The translations under genes and the position numbers were made by a program. A stretch of DNA of 53,053 nucleotides from Arthrobacter sp. N199823 (GTDB lineage: Bacteria; Actinomycetota; Actinomycetes; Actinomycetales; Micrococcaceae), in the NCBI RefSeq assembly GCF_002929705.1, contig NZ_PJIN01000014.1:1-53053 (forward strand), read 5' to 3'. How positions within the stretch are numbered: the first letter of the stretch is position 1; each line of letters starts with the position of its first letter. Shown piece by piece: positions 52,647-53,053 of this stretch. Under the pieces are notes generated by a model, which ran no database searches, had not been told where the DNA came from, and saw only the letters and a list, made by a program, of their open reading frames with translations.

Positions 52647-53053
52647 GATGATTCTCCGAGAAGGTTGAGTCGTTGGGCGAGCAAGGAGACCATTTTTTGG
52701 GTGGGGTCCAGGTGGTTCCGGATCTGTTGCCAGCGCAACAGTTCCGGATACATTCGGGGAAGCATGCTGGCAGAGAGCCGGCTGTCCTTGGTGAGGTAGA
52801 CGCGTCCTCCTGCGGTTGCGATGACTTCATCTAGGTGTGACAGCACTGTGGTGAGGCCCGGGGCTCGGGCAGGAAAGTCCAGGGCCAGTGTCCATCCTGG
52901 TTGCGGGAAGGACAGCAGGCCTTTCCCGGCTGCCCCGAAGGACTTTAAAACGGCAAGTGCCGGGGCATGACCGGCGCTCTGGAGATCTTCCAAAACTCGC
53001 TGGAGAACATGCCGGCCGTTGGCTGGTACTGAGAATTGGTATTGGATTAGGCC
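52643..53053 (-). CDS. DprE1-like FAD-linked oxidase, 5' end outside window
   Basis: Only the C-terminal 136 residues are present, entering at the right edge: GLIQYQFSVPANGRHVLQ, LAVLKSFGAAGKGLLSFPQP, GWTLALDFPA, GGRVYLTKDSRLSASMLPRM and the final LAQRLNLLGESS. This is the end of DprE1 (decaprenylphosphoryl-ribose 2'-oxidase). The FAD-binding N-terminus lies beyond the window. It is translated just before DprE2 with 4-bp overlap. Confidence 0.88.
   Translation of the reverse strand, partial: GLIQYQFSVPANGRHVLQRVLEDLQSAGHAPALAVLKSFGAAGKGLLSFPQPGWTLALDFPARAPGLTTVLSHLDEVIATAGGRVYLTKDSRLSASMLPRMYPELLRWQQIRNHLDPTQKMVSLLAQRLNLLGESS

Noticed and set aside
1-53053. CRISPR arrays, tRNA or rRNA genes, and a plasmid replication gene
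   Set aside because: No regular spacer-repeat array, no tRNA-like cloverleaf with TTCGANTC-type arms, no rRNA blocks and no Rep or ParA family protein were recognised by reading.

Overview
The window is high-GC actinobacterial DNA. GC-rich codon use, strong GGAG-type ribosome sites, GTG starts, long 4-bp ATGA/GTGA gene overlaps, actinobacterial families (CopD-CtaG fusion, SCO6880/SCO6881-type secretion proteins, DUF4913, DprE1/DprE2) and ydaO-type riboswitches in front of M23 peptidases together suggest a relative of Arthrobacter/Micrococcaceae. It reads as part of a conjugative plasmid or a large integrated mobile element. No replication gene, integrase, rRNA, tRNA or CRISPR array was recognised, so plasmid versus chromosome cannot be decided here.

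Layout. (1) 0.3-16.5 kb: a copper/metal envelope island bracketed by two outward-facing M23 peptidase genes, each behind a c-di-AMP (ydaO-yuaA) riboswitch. Inside are an ArsR-type regulator with a broken SRPBCC gene, a copper set (membrane protein, CopC, PCuAC chaperone, Dyp peroxidase), a broken alcohol dehydrogenase, CtaG with an SmtB-type repressor, a CopD-CtaG fusion, a CDF exporter, a second membrane-protein/CopC pair and a small membrane protein. (2) 16.7-25.2 kb: a transposon graveyard (truncated Tn3-family tnpA, deleted ISL3 transposase, broken ISAzo13-type transposase, a recombinase/IS110 chimera) around an intact SmtB-type repressor / zinc-ribbon / P1B ATPase operon and a frameshifted acetyltransferase. 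(3) 25.7-33.6 kb: cadmium and envelope-thiol block. CmtR-type repressor, CadA and LspA form an overlapping operon. Beyond it lie DUF6153, a DUF305 gene with a premature stop, a BNR lipoprotein, CcdA, VKOR and a DsbA-like oxidoreductase. (4) 33.8-39.5 kb: mobilisation region with an oriT-like hairpin, a zinc-finger/coiled-coil protein, a MobF relaxase-helicase, a membrane protein and a GIY-YIG protein. (5) 39.6-42.3 kb: a mosaic with a third CtaG, a CcsB scrap, a frameshifted start of a restriction helicase and an unrecognised HEPN-like/zinc-ribbon protein. (6) 42.3-50.6 kb: leftward type IV secretion operon (pilin-like protein, SCO6881/VirB6-like, SCO6880/VirB3-4-like, VirB4 ATPase, VirD4 coupling protein, DUF4913, ArdC-like antirestriction protein), with adjacent genes nearly all overlapping. 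(7) 50.7-53.05 kb: an IS21-like repeat end and decayed DNA, then dprE2- and dprE1-like genes running off the right edge.

Together the cargo looks aimed at metal stress at the envelope: export (three metal transporters), periplasmic copper handling (CopC, CopD, PCuAC, CtaG), lipoprotein maturation (LspA), disulfide formation (VKOR/DsbA/CcdA) and c-di-AMP-gated wall remodelling. It is carried on conjugation machinery with antirestriction. Many genes outside the conjugation and metal-pump cores carry frameshifts. These may be real decay or sequencing indels, and the sequence alone cannot separate the two.
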